DNA from: Polaromonas sp.
GTDB lineage: Bacteria; Pseudomonadota; Gammaproteobacteria; Burkholderiales; Burkholderiaceae_C
Length of the DNA: 64,000 nt
Direction: 5' to 3'
Assembly (NCBI RefSeq): GCF_029945685.1
Contig: NZ_JAQSDA010000020.1
Span: forward strand, 426,044 to 490,043
This document shows positions 30,287 to 39,308 of the stretch, in pieces (the stretch's first letter is position 1; every line of letters starts with the position of its first letter). The translations under genes and the position numbers were made by a program. The notes beneath the pieces were generated by a model. The model was not told where the DNA came from. It did no database searches and worked only from the letters and a program-made list of their open reading frames with translations.

Positions 30287-30303
30287 TGTTCGTCCAGCCC
30301 TGA

Positions 30304-31245
30304 TTAAAGGGCGGCGACCAGTTCGGGGACCGCCGTGAACAGGTCGGCCTCCAGGCCGTAGTCGGCCACGCTGAAAATCGGCGCCTCGGCGTCCTTGTTG
30401 ATCGCCACGATGACCTTGCTGTCCTTCATGCCGGCCAGATGCTGGATCGCGCCGCTGATGCCGGCGGCGATGTAGAGCTGGGGCGCGACGATCTTGCCGG
30501 TCTGGCCGACCTGCCAGTCGTTGGGGGCATAACCGGCATCGACCGCAGCGCGCGAAGCACCGAGGGCTGCACCGAGCTTGTCCGCCAGCGGTGTCATGAC
30601 TTCGTTGAATTTTTCGGCACTGCCCAGCGCGCGGCCGCCGCTGACGATGATCTTGGCGGCGGTCAGTTCAGGGCGGTCGCTCTTGGCGATTTCGCTGCCG
30701 ACAAAAGTCGACTTGCCGCTGTCGGCCACACCGGTCACGGTTTCCACAGCAGCAGAACCGCCGCTGGCTGCTGCCGCGTCAAAACCCGTGGTGCGCACGG
30801 TGATGACTTTGGTGGCGTCCAGGCTTTGCACGATGGCAATCGCGTTGCCGGCATAGATCGGGCGCTCGAAGGTATCGACCGCATCCACCTTGGTGATATC
30901 GGAGATCTGGCCGACGTCCAGCAGGGCCGCGACACGCGGTGCGATGTTCTTGCCCGAAGCCGTGGCGGGGAACAGGATGTGCGAATAGCTGCCGGCCAGC
31001 GCGATGACCTGGGCGGCCATGTTTTCGGCCAGGCCGTGTTCGAAGTGGGCGCCGTCCACGTGGATGACCTTGGTGACACCGGCGATCTGGGCGGCCGCCT
31101 GGGCCGCGGCACCGGCATTCAGGCCGGCCACCAGCACATGCACCTCGCCGCCGCACTGGGCGGCTGCGGTGACGGTGTTGAGGGTGGCGGGTCGGATGCT
31201 GGCGTTGTCGTGTTCTGCTACGACGAGTGAAGCGAGTACGGTCAT
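30304..31245 (-). CDS. etfA: electron transfer flavoprotein subunit alpha
   Basis: 313 residues. The N-terminal domain starts [14 protein letters not shown]; the FAD domain contains [15 protein letters not shown] near 205, [39 protein letters not shown] near 245 and [32 protein letters not shown] at the end. With EtfB it forms the soluble ETF that passes electrons from acyl-CoA dehydrogenases to ETF:quinone oxidoreductase. It lies 11 bases after etfB on the same strand. Confidence 0.97.
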   Translation of the reverse strand: MTVLASLVVAEHDNASIRPATLNTVTAAAQCGGEVHVLVAGLNAGAAAQAAAQIAGVTKVIHVDGAHFEHGLAENMAAQVIALAGSYSHILFPATASGKNIAPRVAALLDVGQISDITKVDAVDTFERPIYAGNAIAIVQSLDATKVITVRTTGFDAAAASGGSAAVETVTGVADSGKSTFVGSEIAKSDRPELTAAKIIVSGGRALGSAEKFNEVMTPLADKLGAALGASRAAVDAGYAPNDWQVGQTGKIVAPQLYIAAGISGAIQHLAGMKDSKVIVAINKDAEAPIFSVADYGLEADLFTAVPELVAAL

Positions 31246-31256
31246 GTCATCAGTCC

Positions 31257-32006
31257 TTAAATAACTTTGGCTTCGTTGCGGAGCTTGTCCACCAGCGTGG
31301 CGACATCTGGCACCTTGATGCCGGCGCTGCGCTTGGGCGGCTCGCTGACCTTGAGGGTCTTGATGCGCGGCTTGACATCGACACCGAGGTCTTCGGGCTT
31401 GACGTTGTCGAGCTGCTTTTTCTTGGCCTTCATGATGTTGGGCAGGGTCACGTAACGCGGCTCGTTCAGGCGCAGGTCGGTCGTGATGATGGCCGGCAGG
31501 CTCAGGCTCAGGGTTTCCATGCCGCCGTCGACTTCGCGCATGACCACGGCCTTGCCGTCGGCCACGTCGACCTTGGAGGCAAACGTCGCCTGCGGCCAGC
31601 CCAGCAGGGCGGCGAGCATCTGGCCGGTCTGGTTGCAGTCATCGTCAATCGCCTGCTTGCCCAGGATCACGAGCTGGGGTTGCTCCTTGTCCACCAGGGC
31701 CTTGAGCAGCTTGGCCACCGCCAGCGGCTGCAATTCTTCGGCGGTTTCCACCAGAATGGCGCGGTCGGCACCAATGGCCATGGCCGTGCGCAGGGTTTCC
31801 TGGCACTGCGCCACGCCGCAGCTCACCGCAATCACCTCGGTCACCACACCCTTTTCCTTGAGCCGCGTGGCCTCTTCGACGGCGATCTCGTCAAACGGGT
31901 TCATGCTCATCTTGACGTTGGCGATATCGACACCGGTGCCATCGGATTTGACGCGGACTTTGACGTTGTAATCCACAACGCGTTTGACGGGTACCAAGAC
32001 CTTCAT
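31257..32006 (-). CDS. etfB: electron transfer flavoprotein subunit beta
   Basis: 249 residues, the normal size. It starts [23 protein letters not shown]; the AMP-binding and signature segments are [21 protein letters not shown] and [33 protein letters not shown], the recognition loop that docks onto acyl-CoA dehydrogenases. It is the first gene of etfBA. The upstream region shared with the TRAP operon contains two palindromes that look like TetR-type operators. Confidence 0.97.
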   Translation of the reverse strand: MKVLVPVKRVVDYNVKVRVKSDGTGVDIANVKMSMNPFDEIAVEEATRLKEKGVVTEVIAVSCGVAQCQETLRTAMAIGADRAILVETAEELQPLAVAKLLKALVDKEQPQLVILGKQAIDDDCNQTGQMLAALLGWPQATFASKVDVADGKAVVMREVDGGMETLSLSLPAIITTDLRLNEPRYVTLPNIMKAKKKQLDNVKPEDLGVDVKPRIKTLKVSEPPKRSAGIKVPDVATLVDKLRNEAKVI

Positions 32007-32129
32007 GCAGGACTCCAGAGTTGATTGAATTGACGTGTACGTAAAGCACTTGATTCTATGCTGCGGCTGCCGCCTTGCCTGAAGCACAGGCTTTGGCGGG
32101 TCAGGCGTACCGACCGGAAAGAATAAAAA

Positions 32130-32143
32130 AGAACGATCGTTCT
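32130..32143. promoter_or_regulatory. perfect palindrome upstream of etfB (TetR-type operator candidate)
   Basis: AGAACGATCGTTCT, a perfect 14-bp palindrome set in AT-rich DNA 124 bases before the etfB start. The size and symmetry fit a TetR-family site, such as regulators of fatty-acid oxidation genes. The protein that binds is not encoded in the window. Confidence 0.5.
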
Positions 32144-32225
32144 ATTTCATTATAAAGACCGCTGGCGCCCGAATTAGAGCCGCCGACCCAAAGCAGTGTT
32201 GCCCGGGCGACAATTGCGCGCCAAA

Positions 32226-32249
32226 TTAGCAGACCGTTTGGTCGGTTAA
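32226..32249. promoter_or_regulatory. inverted repeat between etfBA and the TRAP operon
   Basis: Arms TTAGCAGACC and GGTCGGTTAA around GTTT, matching at 8 of 10 positions with a perfect GACC/GGTC core. It lies about 135 bases before dctP. It resembles TetR-family operators of the ACCGACC type and could control the TRAP genes or etfBA. The rest of the 377-base gap (32007-32383) shows no gene that I trust. Confidence 0.45.
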
Positions 32250-32383
32250 TTGGGGTAAGCATGGACAGACTGGCGCCCGTCACTGACTTAAAGTGAGCGT
32301 TCCGAATGAATCAGGGCAACCCCGCCACTGAGTCAGCCCTCAACAAAGTCATCCGGTCAGCCCCCTGACCGCCCGGAGTGTTT

Positions 32384-33394
32384 ATGAACATCAAACCGAT
32401 TGCCGCCGCCCTGCTCACCGTCTGCAGTGGCCTTGCCTCTGCCCAGACCGTGCTGACCGTTTCCAGCTGGCTACCGCCCACCCACACCCTGAGCATGGCC
32501 CAGAAGGAATGGTGCGACCTGCTGGAGAAAAACACCGCCGGAAAGATGAAGTGCAACATTCTGCCGCGCGGCGTCACTGCAGCGCCTGGCACCATGGACG
32601 CTGTCAAGAATGGCCTGGCCGACGTGTCCTACACCGTGCACGGCTACACCCCGGGACGTTTTCTCTACACCCAGATGGCCGAGTTCCCCTTCCTGGGCAA
32701 CACCTCCGAGCCGATTTCCGTGGCCTTCAACAAGGTCGCCATGAAACACCCCGAGTTCCAGGCTGAACACCAGGGCGTGAAGGTCCTGTCCTTCTTCACC
32801 CACGGCCCCGGGATTGTGTTCAACACCAAACGTCCCGTGACCAACGTGGCCGAGCTCGGCGGCCTGAAATGGCGCGTCGGCGGCGGCATGGTCAACGAGA
32901 TCGCCAAGACGCTGGGCATGAATGTCACGCTCAAGCCGGCGCCCGACTCGTACGAGCTGCTCTCCGGCGGCGTCATGGACGGGACCTTGTTCCCGGCCGA
33001 GTCCACCGAGTCGTTCAAGATCGACAAGCTCATCAAACATGCCACCACCTTTCCCGGTGGCCTGTACAACACCAGCTTTGTCTTCATGATGAACCAGGCC
33101 AAATACGACAAGCTCCCCGCCGACGAGAAGAAGGCGGTGGACGCCATCTCCGGTGAAGTGGCTGCGCGCATTTACGGCCGCGGCTGGGACCGCGTGGATC
33201 GCCGCGCCATGGGCCTGATGCAGGCCAACAATGTGCAGGTCGTCAAGGCCGATGCCGCCTTTGTTGCCGACGTCAAGGCCAGGACGGCCCCACTGGAACA
33301 GAAGTGGGTCAAGGACGCCAATGCCAAGGGCCTGAAGGACGCGGCCAAGGTGCTGGCGGAGTTCCGCGCGGAAATCGCCCGCCAGGAAAAATAA
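32384..33394 (+). CDS. TRAP transporter substrate-binding protein (DctP family)
   Basis: 336 residues with a signal peptide (IAAALLTVCSGLASA, cleavage before QTVLTVS). The mature part follows the DctP pattern: TVSSWLPPTHTLSMAQKEWCDLLE, then MDAVKNGLADVSYTVHGYTPGRF, the ELGGLKWRVGGGMVNEIAKTLG helix with its substrate-binding Arg near 160, and SYELLSGGVMDGTLFPAESTESFK. It binds an organic acid in the periplasm. The ATG used follows GGAG by 8 bases. A terminator separates it from the membrane subunits. Confidence 0.9.
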   Translation: MNIKPIAAALLTVCSGLASAQTVLTVSSWLPPTHTLSMAQKEWCDLLEKNTAGKMKCNILPRGVTAAPGTMDAVKNGLADVSYTVHGYTPGRFLYTQMAEFPFLGNTSEPISVAFNKVAMKHPEFQAEHQGVKVLSFFTHGPGIVFNTKRPVTNVAELGGLKWRVGGGMVNEIAKTLGMNVTLKPAPDSYELLSGGVMDGTLFPAESTESFKIDKLIKHATTFPGGLYNTSFVFMMNQAKYDKLPADEKKAVDAISGEVAARIYGRGWDRVDRRAMGLMQANNVQVVKADAAFVADVKARTAPLEQKWVKDANAKGLKDAAKVLAEFRAEIARQEK

Positions 33395-33421
33395 TCCGCT
33401 GACGCCCAGACGCCAGCCCCG

Positions 33422-33458
33422 GCGCGGCCTCATGGACAATGAGGGCCGCGCTTTTTTT
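33422..33458 (+). terminator. intra-operon terminator between dctP and dctQM
   Basis: Stem GCGCGGCC-TCAT / ATGAGGGCCGCGC with one bulged base, a 5-base loop and seven T. Partial read-through would give more binding protein than membrane subunits. Confidence 0.82.
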
Positions 33459-33478
33459 CATGGATCGAGGCACATAGA

Positions 33479-33964
33479 TTGAACAAGCTGATCGAGAGGG
33501 TCTGCGGCCTGCTGGCTGCCATTGCCCTGTTCGCCATCATGGCGCTGACTTTTTTTGACGTGGGGGGCCGCAAGCTGCTCTCCAACTCCATCACGGGCTC
33601 CCTGGAGCTCACCGAGCTGCTAATGGTGGTGGTGATTTTTGCAGCGCTGCCGCTGGTTTCGCTGCGCGGCGAACATGTGGTGTTCGACTCCCTGGACCAC
33701 TACCTGCCCGAGGCCGTCCGCAAGGTGCAGCGCGCCCTGATGCAGCTGATCTGCGGCGTGGTCCTGCTGGCGCTGGGCTGGCTGATGTGGCAAACCGGCG
33801 GCCAGTACCTGGAAACCGGCGAGACCACGGCACAGCTGCTGATCCTGAAAGCGCCCTTCATTTACGGCATGGCCGTGCTGTGCGCTCTGGCCGGGTTGAT
33901 TCACCTGGGCATGGCCTTGCGCCCTGCTTCCGATACCGACACCGGCGAAGGAGTCACGCTGTGA
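33479..33964 (+). CDS. TRAP transporter small permease (DctQ family)
   Basis: 161 residues with four hydrophobic helices: LAAIALFAIMALTFFDVGGRKLL, TELLMVVVIFAALPLVSLRGEHVVFDSLDHYLP (the family motif), LMQLICGVVLLALGWLMW and IYGMAVLCALAGLIHLG. It is the small membrane subunit that partners DctM. The start is a TTG with GAGG 8 bases upstream; no in-frame ATG precedes the first helix. Its stop overlaps the GTG start of dctM (GTGA). Confidence 0.88.
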   Translation: MNKLIERVCGLLAAIALFAIMALTFFDVGGRKLLSNSITGSLELTELLMVVVIFAALPLVSLRGEHVVFDSLDHYLPEAVRKVQRALMQLICGVVLLALGWLMWQTGGQYLETGETTAQLLILKAPFIYGMAVLCALAGLIHLGMALRPASDTDTGEGVTL

Positions 33965-35253
33965 CCGAAGCCCTGCTTGGTTTTGGCGCCATTTTCGTGC
34001 TGGCGCTGCTGCGCCTGCCCCTGGCTTTTGCCATGGGCCTGGTCGGCATTGTCGGCATGGGCCTGACACGCGGCTGGCACCCGGCTCTGGCCAGTACGGC
34101 GCAAGTCGTCCATGAAACCGGTTTTGCCTACACGCTGTCGGTGATCCCGCTGTTCATCCTGATGGGAAATTTTGTCGCGCGCGCCGGGCTGGCCCATGAG
34201 CTGTTTCATGCCGCCTACGCCTTCATCGGCCACCTGCGCGGCGGCCTGGCGCATGCCACCATCGCGGCATGCGCCGGCTTTGGCGCCATTTGCGGTTCGT
34301 CGATAGCCACCGCCGCCACCATGAGCAAGGTCGCCTACCCGTCGATGAAGCGGCTGGGCTACAGCGACTCGCTTTCGACCGGCGTGATTGCTGCAGGTGG
34401 CACGCTGGGCATCATGATTCCACCCTCGACCATCATGGTCATCTACGGCATCGTGACCGAAACCAACATCGGCAAGCTGTTTGCAGCCGGGGTGATCCCG
34501 GGCATCCTGATCGCCCTGCTGCTGATGGTGGCCGTGGTTTTTATGACCTTCATGGATCCGGAACATGCGCCGGCCGCTGAAAAATCGAGCTGGTCCGAGC
34601 GCTGGAAGGCCTTGCGCGGCATCTGGGGCGTGCTGCTGCTGGTGGTGCTGGTGCTGGGCGGCATTTACGGCGGCGTGTTCACCGCCACCGAAGGCGCGGG
34701 CATAGGTGCGGCGGGTTCCTTCCTGTTTGCACTGGCACGGCGGCGGTTGACGGTCAAGGCCACGCTCGAGGTATTGGTGGAGTCGGCGCGCACCACGGCC
34801 ATGCTGTTCACCCTGCTGATCGCCGCGACCATTTTTGCCAACTTCGTGAACTTCACCTCCATGCCCAATGACCTCAAGGAGTGGATCACCCACCTGGGCC
34901 TGTCGCCGGTGATGATCGTCGCGGCGATGATGATGATCTACGTTCTGCTGGGCACCGTGATGGAAGAGCTCACCATGGTGCTGCTGACCATTCCGCTGTT
35001 TTTCCCGATTGTGGTGTCACTCGGTTTCGATCCGGTCTGGTTCGGTGTGCTGATCGTGATGGTGATCCAGATCGGCCTGATCTCGCCGCCCGTGGGCATG
35101 AACCTGTTTGTGCTCAACACCCTGTTGCCCAAGGTCGGGCTGGGCGCCATCTTCCGCGGCGTCTGGCCTTTTGTGGTCATGCAGGTGGTGGCGCTGGGCA
35201 TCCTGCTGGCTTTCCCCGGGCTCAGCCTCTGGCTGCCCTCCTTCATGAAATAA
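33961..35253 (+). CDS. TRAP transporter large permease (DctM family)
   Basis: 430 residues with about a dozen membrane helices, starting at GTG (VTEALLGFGAIFVLALLRLPLAFAMG). Family marks are SVIPLFILMGNFVARAGL, ACAGFGAICGSSIATAATMSKVAYPSMKRLGYSDSLSTG (sodium and substrate site region), GIMIPPSTIMVIYGIVTETNIGKLF and, near the end, GLISPPVGMNLFVLN. It carries the sodium-driven transport of the acid delivered by the binding protein. Confidence 0.93.
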   Translation: MTEALLGFGAIFVLALLRLPLAFAMGLVGIVGMGLTRGWHPALASTAQVVHETGFAYTLSVIPLFILMGNFVARAGLAHELFHAAYAFIGHLRGGLAHATIAACAGFGAICGSSIATAATMSKVAYPSMKRLGYSDSLSTGVIAAGGTLGIMIPPSTIMVIYGIVTETNIGKLFAAGVIPGILIALLLMVAVVFMTFMDPEHAPAAEKSSWSERWKALRGIWGVLLLVVLVLGGIYGGVFTATEGAGIGAAGSFLFALARRRLTVKATLEVLVESARTTAMLFTLLIAATIFANFVNFTSMPNDLKEWITHLGLSPVMIVAAMMMIYVLLGTVMEELTMVLLTIPLFFPIVVSLGFDPVWFGVLIVMVIQIGLISPPVGMNLFVLNTLLPKVGLGAIFRGVWPFVVMQVVALGILLAFPGLSLWLPSFMK

Positions 35254-35266
35254 AAGGAAAAGGCAA

Positions 35267-35292
35267 GCGCCGCGCCGGAGCAGGCGCGGCGC
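35267..35292. terminator. hairpin between the convergent dctM and mscS-like genes
   Basis: A perfect 10-bp GC stem (GCGCCGCGCC / GGCGCGGCGC) around a 6-base loop in the 47-base gap. On the minus strand it is followed by TTGCCTTTTCCTTTT, so it best ends the mscS transcript. Confidence 0.6.
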
Positions 35293-35300
35293 GGGAGGCC

Positions 35301-36614
35301 TCAGGAAGCCCTGACGTCTTGCTCCGGCTGGGGCCGGGTGTGAATCACCCGCTGCGGGTAAGGAATCTCGATGCGGTTCTCGCGCAGGGATTGCAGGATG
35401 GCGAGGTTGATGCGCGAGCGCAGGTTCTGCTGGCCGTTTTCCGGGTCCGTCATCCAGTAGTTCAGCGTGAATTCCAGTCCGTCGGCCCCGAAATTGGTCA
35501 GGTTGACACCCGGGCCGGGGTCGCGCAGGACCCGATCCTGCGCGAGCGCCGCCTCGGTCAGCAAACGCATCACCAGCTCGACGTCGCTGTCGTAGCCCAC
35601 CGACACCACGGTGGACTGCAACACGCGCGAATCGGCCAGGGAGAGGTTTTCAATGCGGTTGCTGATGAACATTTCGTTGGGCACGATGGACTCGCGCCCG
35701 CCCAGCGACCGCACCACCGTGTAACGCGCGTTGATGTCGGTGATGCGGCCCTCGAAGTTATCGACCCGCACGTTGTCGCCGATGCGCACGCTGCGTTCGG
35801 CCAGCATCACAAAGCCGCTGACGTAGTTGGCAGCCAGTTTCTGCAGGCCGAAACCTATGCCCACGCCGATCGCCCCGCCCAGCACCGACAGGGCCGTCAG
35901 GTCGATGCCCACCGCCGACAGCGCCATCAGCAGGCCGACAAACATCAGTACCGCGCGGGTGGCGTTGCTGACGGCCTTGCGCAGTGACAGCTCGTTGCCG
36001 GTGGCCGAACGCAGCAAGCGCGTCTCAATCGCCGCGGAAATCCACAGCGTGATCAGCAGCACCACCCCGGCGGTCACCGCACCCTCGAGCATGGTACGCA
36101 CCGACAGGGTCGAGTTGCCAACCTTCCACTTGATGTCGTCCAGCTCTTCAAGAATCACCGGCAGCAGGCCGCTGACCCAGAGCACCATCGCGAGCCAGGC
36201 CAGCCACGAGATGGTGCGTTCCAGGGCCCGCACAAAAGGCGCTTCCTTGAAGGCCACCTGCAGCACCTTGACGCCCAGGCGAATCACCGCCAGCGCCAGA
36301 AGCACCGGAACCGCCACCTTGAACACGGCCACGGGAAACAGCCGCGCCAGCAAAGTCTGGGCTGCGTAGGCAAAAAACAGCAGCAGCAAGGGAAACAACA
36401 CGCCGTCGATCACGCGCTGGCCAAACAGGATGGAGGTGCGGCCGGCCACGGCCTGCGCGCGGCTGGCCACCCGCACCAGCAGCCAGGCCAGCAGCACGCA
36501 GGCGATGAGCGCCGCCAGTTCGGTCAGCGCACTGGGCTGGGCCAGCGCGGCAAACCATTCGTCGAGCGTATCGATTCGGGCTGACCCCGCACGGGAGCTC
36601 ACAGGACCGGCCAT
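35301..36614 (-). CDS. mechanosensitive ion channel protein (MscS family)
   Basis: 437 residues. Four or five N-terminal helices precede the pore helix and cytoplasmic vestibule: LTALSVLGGAIGVGIGFGLQKLAANYVSGFVMLAERSVRIGDNVRVDNFEGRITDINARYTVVRSLGGRESIVPNEMF holds the Gly/Ala-rich TM3 and the beta domain. The C-terminal alpha/beta part ends GIRIEIPYP-like (NRIEIPYPQRVIHTRP). It should open on membrane tension to release solutes. Its ATG lies inside the last codons of the upstream crotonase gene, so the two overlap by 16 bases and are probably translated together. Confidence 0.9.
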   Translation of the reverse strand: MAGPVSSRAGSARIDTLDEWFAALAQPSALTELAALIACVLLAWLLVRVASRAQAVAGRTSILFGQRVIDGVLFPLLLLFFAYAAQTLLARLFPVAVFKVAVPVLLALAVIRLGVKVLQVAFKEAPFVRALERTISWLAWLAMVLWVSGLLPVILEELDDIKWKVGNSTLSVRTMLEGAVTAGVVLLITLWISAAIETRLLRSATGNELSLRKAVSNATRAVLMFVGLLMALSAVGIDLTALSVLGGAIGVGIGFGLQKLAANYVSGFVMLAERSVRIGDNVRVDNFEGRITDINARYTVVRSLGGRESIVPNEMFISNRIENLSLADSRVLQSTVVSVGYDSDVELVMRLLTEAALAQDRVLRDPGPGVNLTNFGADGLEFTLNYWMTDPENGQQNLRSRINLAILQSLRENRIEIPYPQRVIHTRPQPEQDVRAS

Positions 36615-37387
36615 TGGGGCTTCCTTTTGTCGATGAAGGCCTGCACGCCCTCCTGCGCCACCGGGTGAACCATGTTGCAGGCCATGGTCTGGCCGGCGAG
36701 CTGGTAAGCGGCCGCGATGCCGGTTTCGCGCTGCTGGTAGAACAGGGCCTTGCCCATGGCAATGGCCTCGCGCGGTTTCGCCAGGATGGCCTGCAGCATC
36801 TGCTCTATTTCAGCGTCCAGCGCTTCCGGTGCCACCACGCGGTTGACCAGGCCGCGCAAGCGTGCCTCTTCGGCACTGATGAAGGCGCCGGTCAGCAGCA
36901 TTTCCATGGCCTGCTTGGCGGGAATGTTGCGCACCAGCGGCACGCTGGGTGTGGCGCAGAACAGGCCCACGTCGATGCCGTTGACACCAAAGGTCGCCTC
37001 GCTGCTGGCCACCGCCAGATCGCATTGCGCCACCAGCTGGCAGCCGGCGGCCGTGGCCACGCCCTGCACCCGGGCCAGCACCGGTACCGGCAGGGCCTGG
37101 ATGGTGAGCATCATGCGGGTGCATTGCGCAAACAACTTCTGGTAGTAGGCCAGTTCGGGCTGCGCGCGCATCTCCTTGAGGTTGTGCCCGGCGCAAAAAG
37201 CCTTGCCTTCGGCGGCCAGCACCACCAGTCGCGCGCCCGGGTCGGCGGCCACCGCATCAAGCGCGGCCTGCAGGGCCGCCAGCATCTCTTCGCTCAGGGT
37301 ATTGAAAGCGGCCGGACGGTTCAGCGTCAGCCAGTTCACACCGCGCTCGTCGCGGGTATGCAACACGGGGGCCGAAGAATCATTCAT
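36599..37387 (-). CDS. enoyl-CoA hydratase/isomerase family protein
   Basis: 262 residues with the crotonase fold: VNWLTLNRPAAFNTLSEEMLAAL near 20, VLAAEGKAFCAGHNLKEMRA near 60, VQGVATAAGCQLVAQCDLAVASSEATFGVNGIDVGLFCATP near 110, and YQLAGQTMACNMVHPVAQEGVQAFIDKRKPQW at the end. The CATPSVPL stretch where other crotonases keep a second catalytic Glu resembles the ECHDC3-like branch. It hydrates or isomerises an enoyl-CoA; the exact substrate is unknown. It lies between the HDAC-like gene (17-base gap) and mscS (overlap). Confidence 0.87.
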   Translation of the reverse strand: MNDSSAPVLHTRDERGVNWLTLNRPAAFNTLSEEMLAALQAALDAVAADPGARLVVLAAEGKAFCAGHNLKEMRAQPELAYYQKLFAQCTRMMLTIQALPVPVLARVQGVATAAGCQLVAQCDLAVASSEATFGVNGIDVGLFCATPSVPLVRNIPAKQAMEMLLTGAFISAEEARLRGLVNRVVAPEALDAEIEQMLQAILAKPREAIAMGKALFYQQRETGIAAAYQLAGQTMACNMVHPVAQEGVQAFIDKRKPQWPVL

Positions 37388-37404
37388 GGCAGGAATCCAG
37401 AGGT

Positions 37405-38358
37405 CTATAGATCGGCAAGGACGCGGATGTGCGCCTCCACGCTGCGCGCCAGGGCACCCAGGTTGTAGCCGCCTTCGAGTGAAGAGACGATGCGGCCCCT
37501 GGCGTGACGCTTGGCCAGGTCCTTCAGGCGCATGGTGATCCAGGCGTAGTCCTGCTCGGTCAGCCCCAGCTGGCCCAGGTCGTCCTCGCGGTGGGCATCA
37601 AAACCGGCGCTGATGAAAATCATCTCCGGCTTGAACTCCTCCAGCCGCGGGATCCACATCATCTCGATCAGCTCGCGGATGTCCATGCCCTTGGTGTAGG
37701 CCGGCACCGGCAGGTTCACCATGTTGGCGGCCTGCGTTTCGGCGCCGGTATACGGGTAATACGGGTGCTGGAAAAAGCTCACCATCAGGATGCGGTCGTC
37801 GCCGCGGATGATGTCTTCCGTGCCGTTGCCGTGGTGAACGTCGAAATCGACAATCGCCACGCGTTTGAGGCCGTGCCGCTCCAGCGCGTATTTGGCCGCC
37901 ACCGCAATGTTGTTGAAATAACAGAAGCCCATGGCCTTGTCGCGGCATGCATGGTGGCCGGGCGGCCGCACCGCGCAAAAGGCGTTTTCAACTTCGCCCG
38001 CCAGCACCGCATCGGTGGCGGCCAGGGTGGCACCGGCGGCGCGCAGGGCCGCCGTCCAGGTGTGCACGTTCATCGAGGTGTCGGGATCGATCTGCGCATG
38101 GGTCGGGCCGCCCGCGAGAATTTCGTCGGCGAGCTGGTCGCTCAGGCCGCGCAGCGAGGCGATCAGCATGCGGCCATGCGCCAGCTCCAGGTCGCTGATG
38201 GACGCCAAGGGCGCCTCACGCCGGTCCAGCGCATCGCCGACGCCGGTGATCAAGAGGCGGTCTTCAATCGCATCGAGCCGCTCCGGACATTCCGGGTGCC
38301 CCGCACCCATCTCGTGTTTCCAGCAGTCTTTATGGGTGAAGTACGCGGTGCCGTTCAT
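37405..38358 (-). CDS. histone deacetylase-like amidohydrolase (class II type)
   Basis: 317 residues. The zinc-hydrolase marks are HPECPERLDAIEDRL near 20, AFCAVRPPGHHACRDKAMGFCYFNNIAVAAKYAL near 130 with the catalytic His pair, VAIVDFDVHHGNGTEDI near 170 with the Asp and His zinc ligands, and ISAGFDAHREDDLGQLGLTEQDYAW near 255 with the third ligand. Bacterial relatives deacetylate acetyl-polyamines or other small amides and possibly acetyl-lysine. The operon with a crotonase and an MscS channel does not point to a substrate. It is divergent from moxR with only 29 bases between the start codons. Confidence 0.92.
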   Translation of the reverse strand: MNGTAYFTHKDCWKHEMGAGHPECPERLDAIEDRLLITGVGDALDRREAPLASISDLELAHGRMLIASLRGLSDQLADEILAGGPTHAQIDPDTSMNVHTWTAALRAAGATLAATDAVLAGEVENAFCAVRPPGHHACRDKAMGFCYFNNIAVAAKYALERHGLKRVAIVDFDVHHGNGTEDIIRGDDRILMVSFFQHPYYPYTGAETQAANMVNLPVPAYTKGMDIRELIEMMWIPRLEEFKPEMIFISAGFDAHREDDLGQLGLTEQDYAWITMRLKDLAKRHARGRIVSSLEGGYNLGALARSVEAHIRVLADL

Positions 38359-38387
38359 AGGAGAAATTTTGCGGTAAGGTTGATGGC

Positions 38388-39308
38388 ATGAACGCGAAAC
38401 AAAAAATTCAAACGCTTTTGAATCAGCTTAACACGGTCATTGTGGGCAAGCCGGCCCAGGTGCAGGACTGTGTCGCCTGCCTGCTGGCCGGCGGGCACCT
38501 GCTGATCGAAGACGTGCCGGGCGTCGGCAAAACCACGCTGGCGCATGCCCTGTCGCGTTCCTTCGGACTGCAGTTTTCGCGGGTGCAGTTCACCGCCGAC
38601 CTGATGCCCAGCGACCTGACGGGGGTGTCGATTTACGAGCGCCAGAAGGAAAGTTTCGTGTTCCACCCCGGACCGATTTTTGCCCAGGTGCTGCTGGCCG
38701 ATGAGATCAACCGCGCCAGCCCGCGCACGCAAAGTGCGTTGCTCGAAGCCATGGAAGAAAAGCAGGTGACGGTGGAGGGCGAAACCCGGCCCCTGCCCGT
38801 GCCCTTTTTTGTGATTGCCACCCAGAACCCGCACGACCAGCTGGGCACCTACGCCCTGCCCGAGTCGCAGCTGGACCGTTTTCACATGCGCATCTCGCTG
38901 GGTTACCCGGACCGCGACGCCGAGCGCGAACTGCTGGGCGGCAGCGACCGCCGCGACATGGTCGACAAGCTGGCCACCGTGCTCATGCCGCATGACCTGC
39001 TGGACCTGCAGCAGCAGGTGCAGCAGGTGCATGCGTCGGAACCCCTGCTCAACTACCTGCAGGACCTGATTGCCGCCACCCGGTCGGGCCGCTGGTTTTT
39101 GCAGGGCCTGAGCCCGCGCGCCGGCATCGCCCTGGTGCGCGCCGCACGCGCCCAGGCCTTCCTGAGCGGGCGAGACTACGTGGCGCCGGACGACATCGTG
39201 GCCGTGCTGCCGCAAACCGTGGCGCACCGGCTGATCCCGGTCAGCGACGCCGGGCGCGGATCGGTGGAGCAGGTGCGCGCCATGATCGAGGCCGTGCCCT
39301 TGCCCTAA
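38388..39308 (+). CDS. MoxR family AAA+ ATPase
   Basis: 306 residues. Walker A LIEDVPGVGKTTLAHAL is near residue 42, Walker B QVLLADEINRASPRTQSALLEAMEE near 105, sensor-1 PFFVIATQNPHDQLGTYALPESQLDRFHMRI near 140, and the MoxR C-terminal lid with PDDIVAVLPQTVAHRLIP. MoxR proteins are chaperone-like ATPases that work with DUF58 and VWA partners in maturation or cell-envelope stress. The DUF58 gene starts at the base after its stop codon and a TgpA gene follows, the common MoxR-DUF58-transglutaminase trio. Confidence 0.93.
   Translation: MNAKQKIQTLLNQLNTVIVGKPAQVQDCVACLLAGGHLLIEDVPGVGKTTLAHALSRSFGLQFSRVQFTADLMPSDLTGVSIYERQKESFVFHPGPIFAQVLLADEINRASPRTQSALLEAMEEKQVTVEGETRPLPVPFFVIATQNPHDQLGTYALPESQLDRFHMRISLGYPDRDAERELLGGSDRRDMVDKLATVLMPHDLLDLQQQVQQVHASEPLLNYLQDLIAATRSGRWFLQGLSPRAGIALVRAARAQAFLSGRDYVAPDDIVAVLPQTVAHRLIPVSDAGRGSVEQVRAMIEAVPLP

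Noticed and set aside
32101..32283. A 60-codon minus-strand ORF upstream of etfB
   Set aside because: It overlaps two operator-like palindromes in a regulatory gap, has no ribosome site and no recognisable features.
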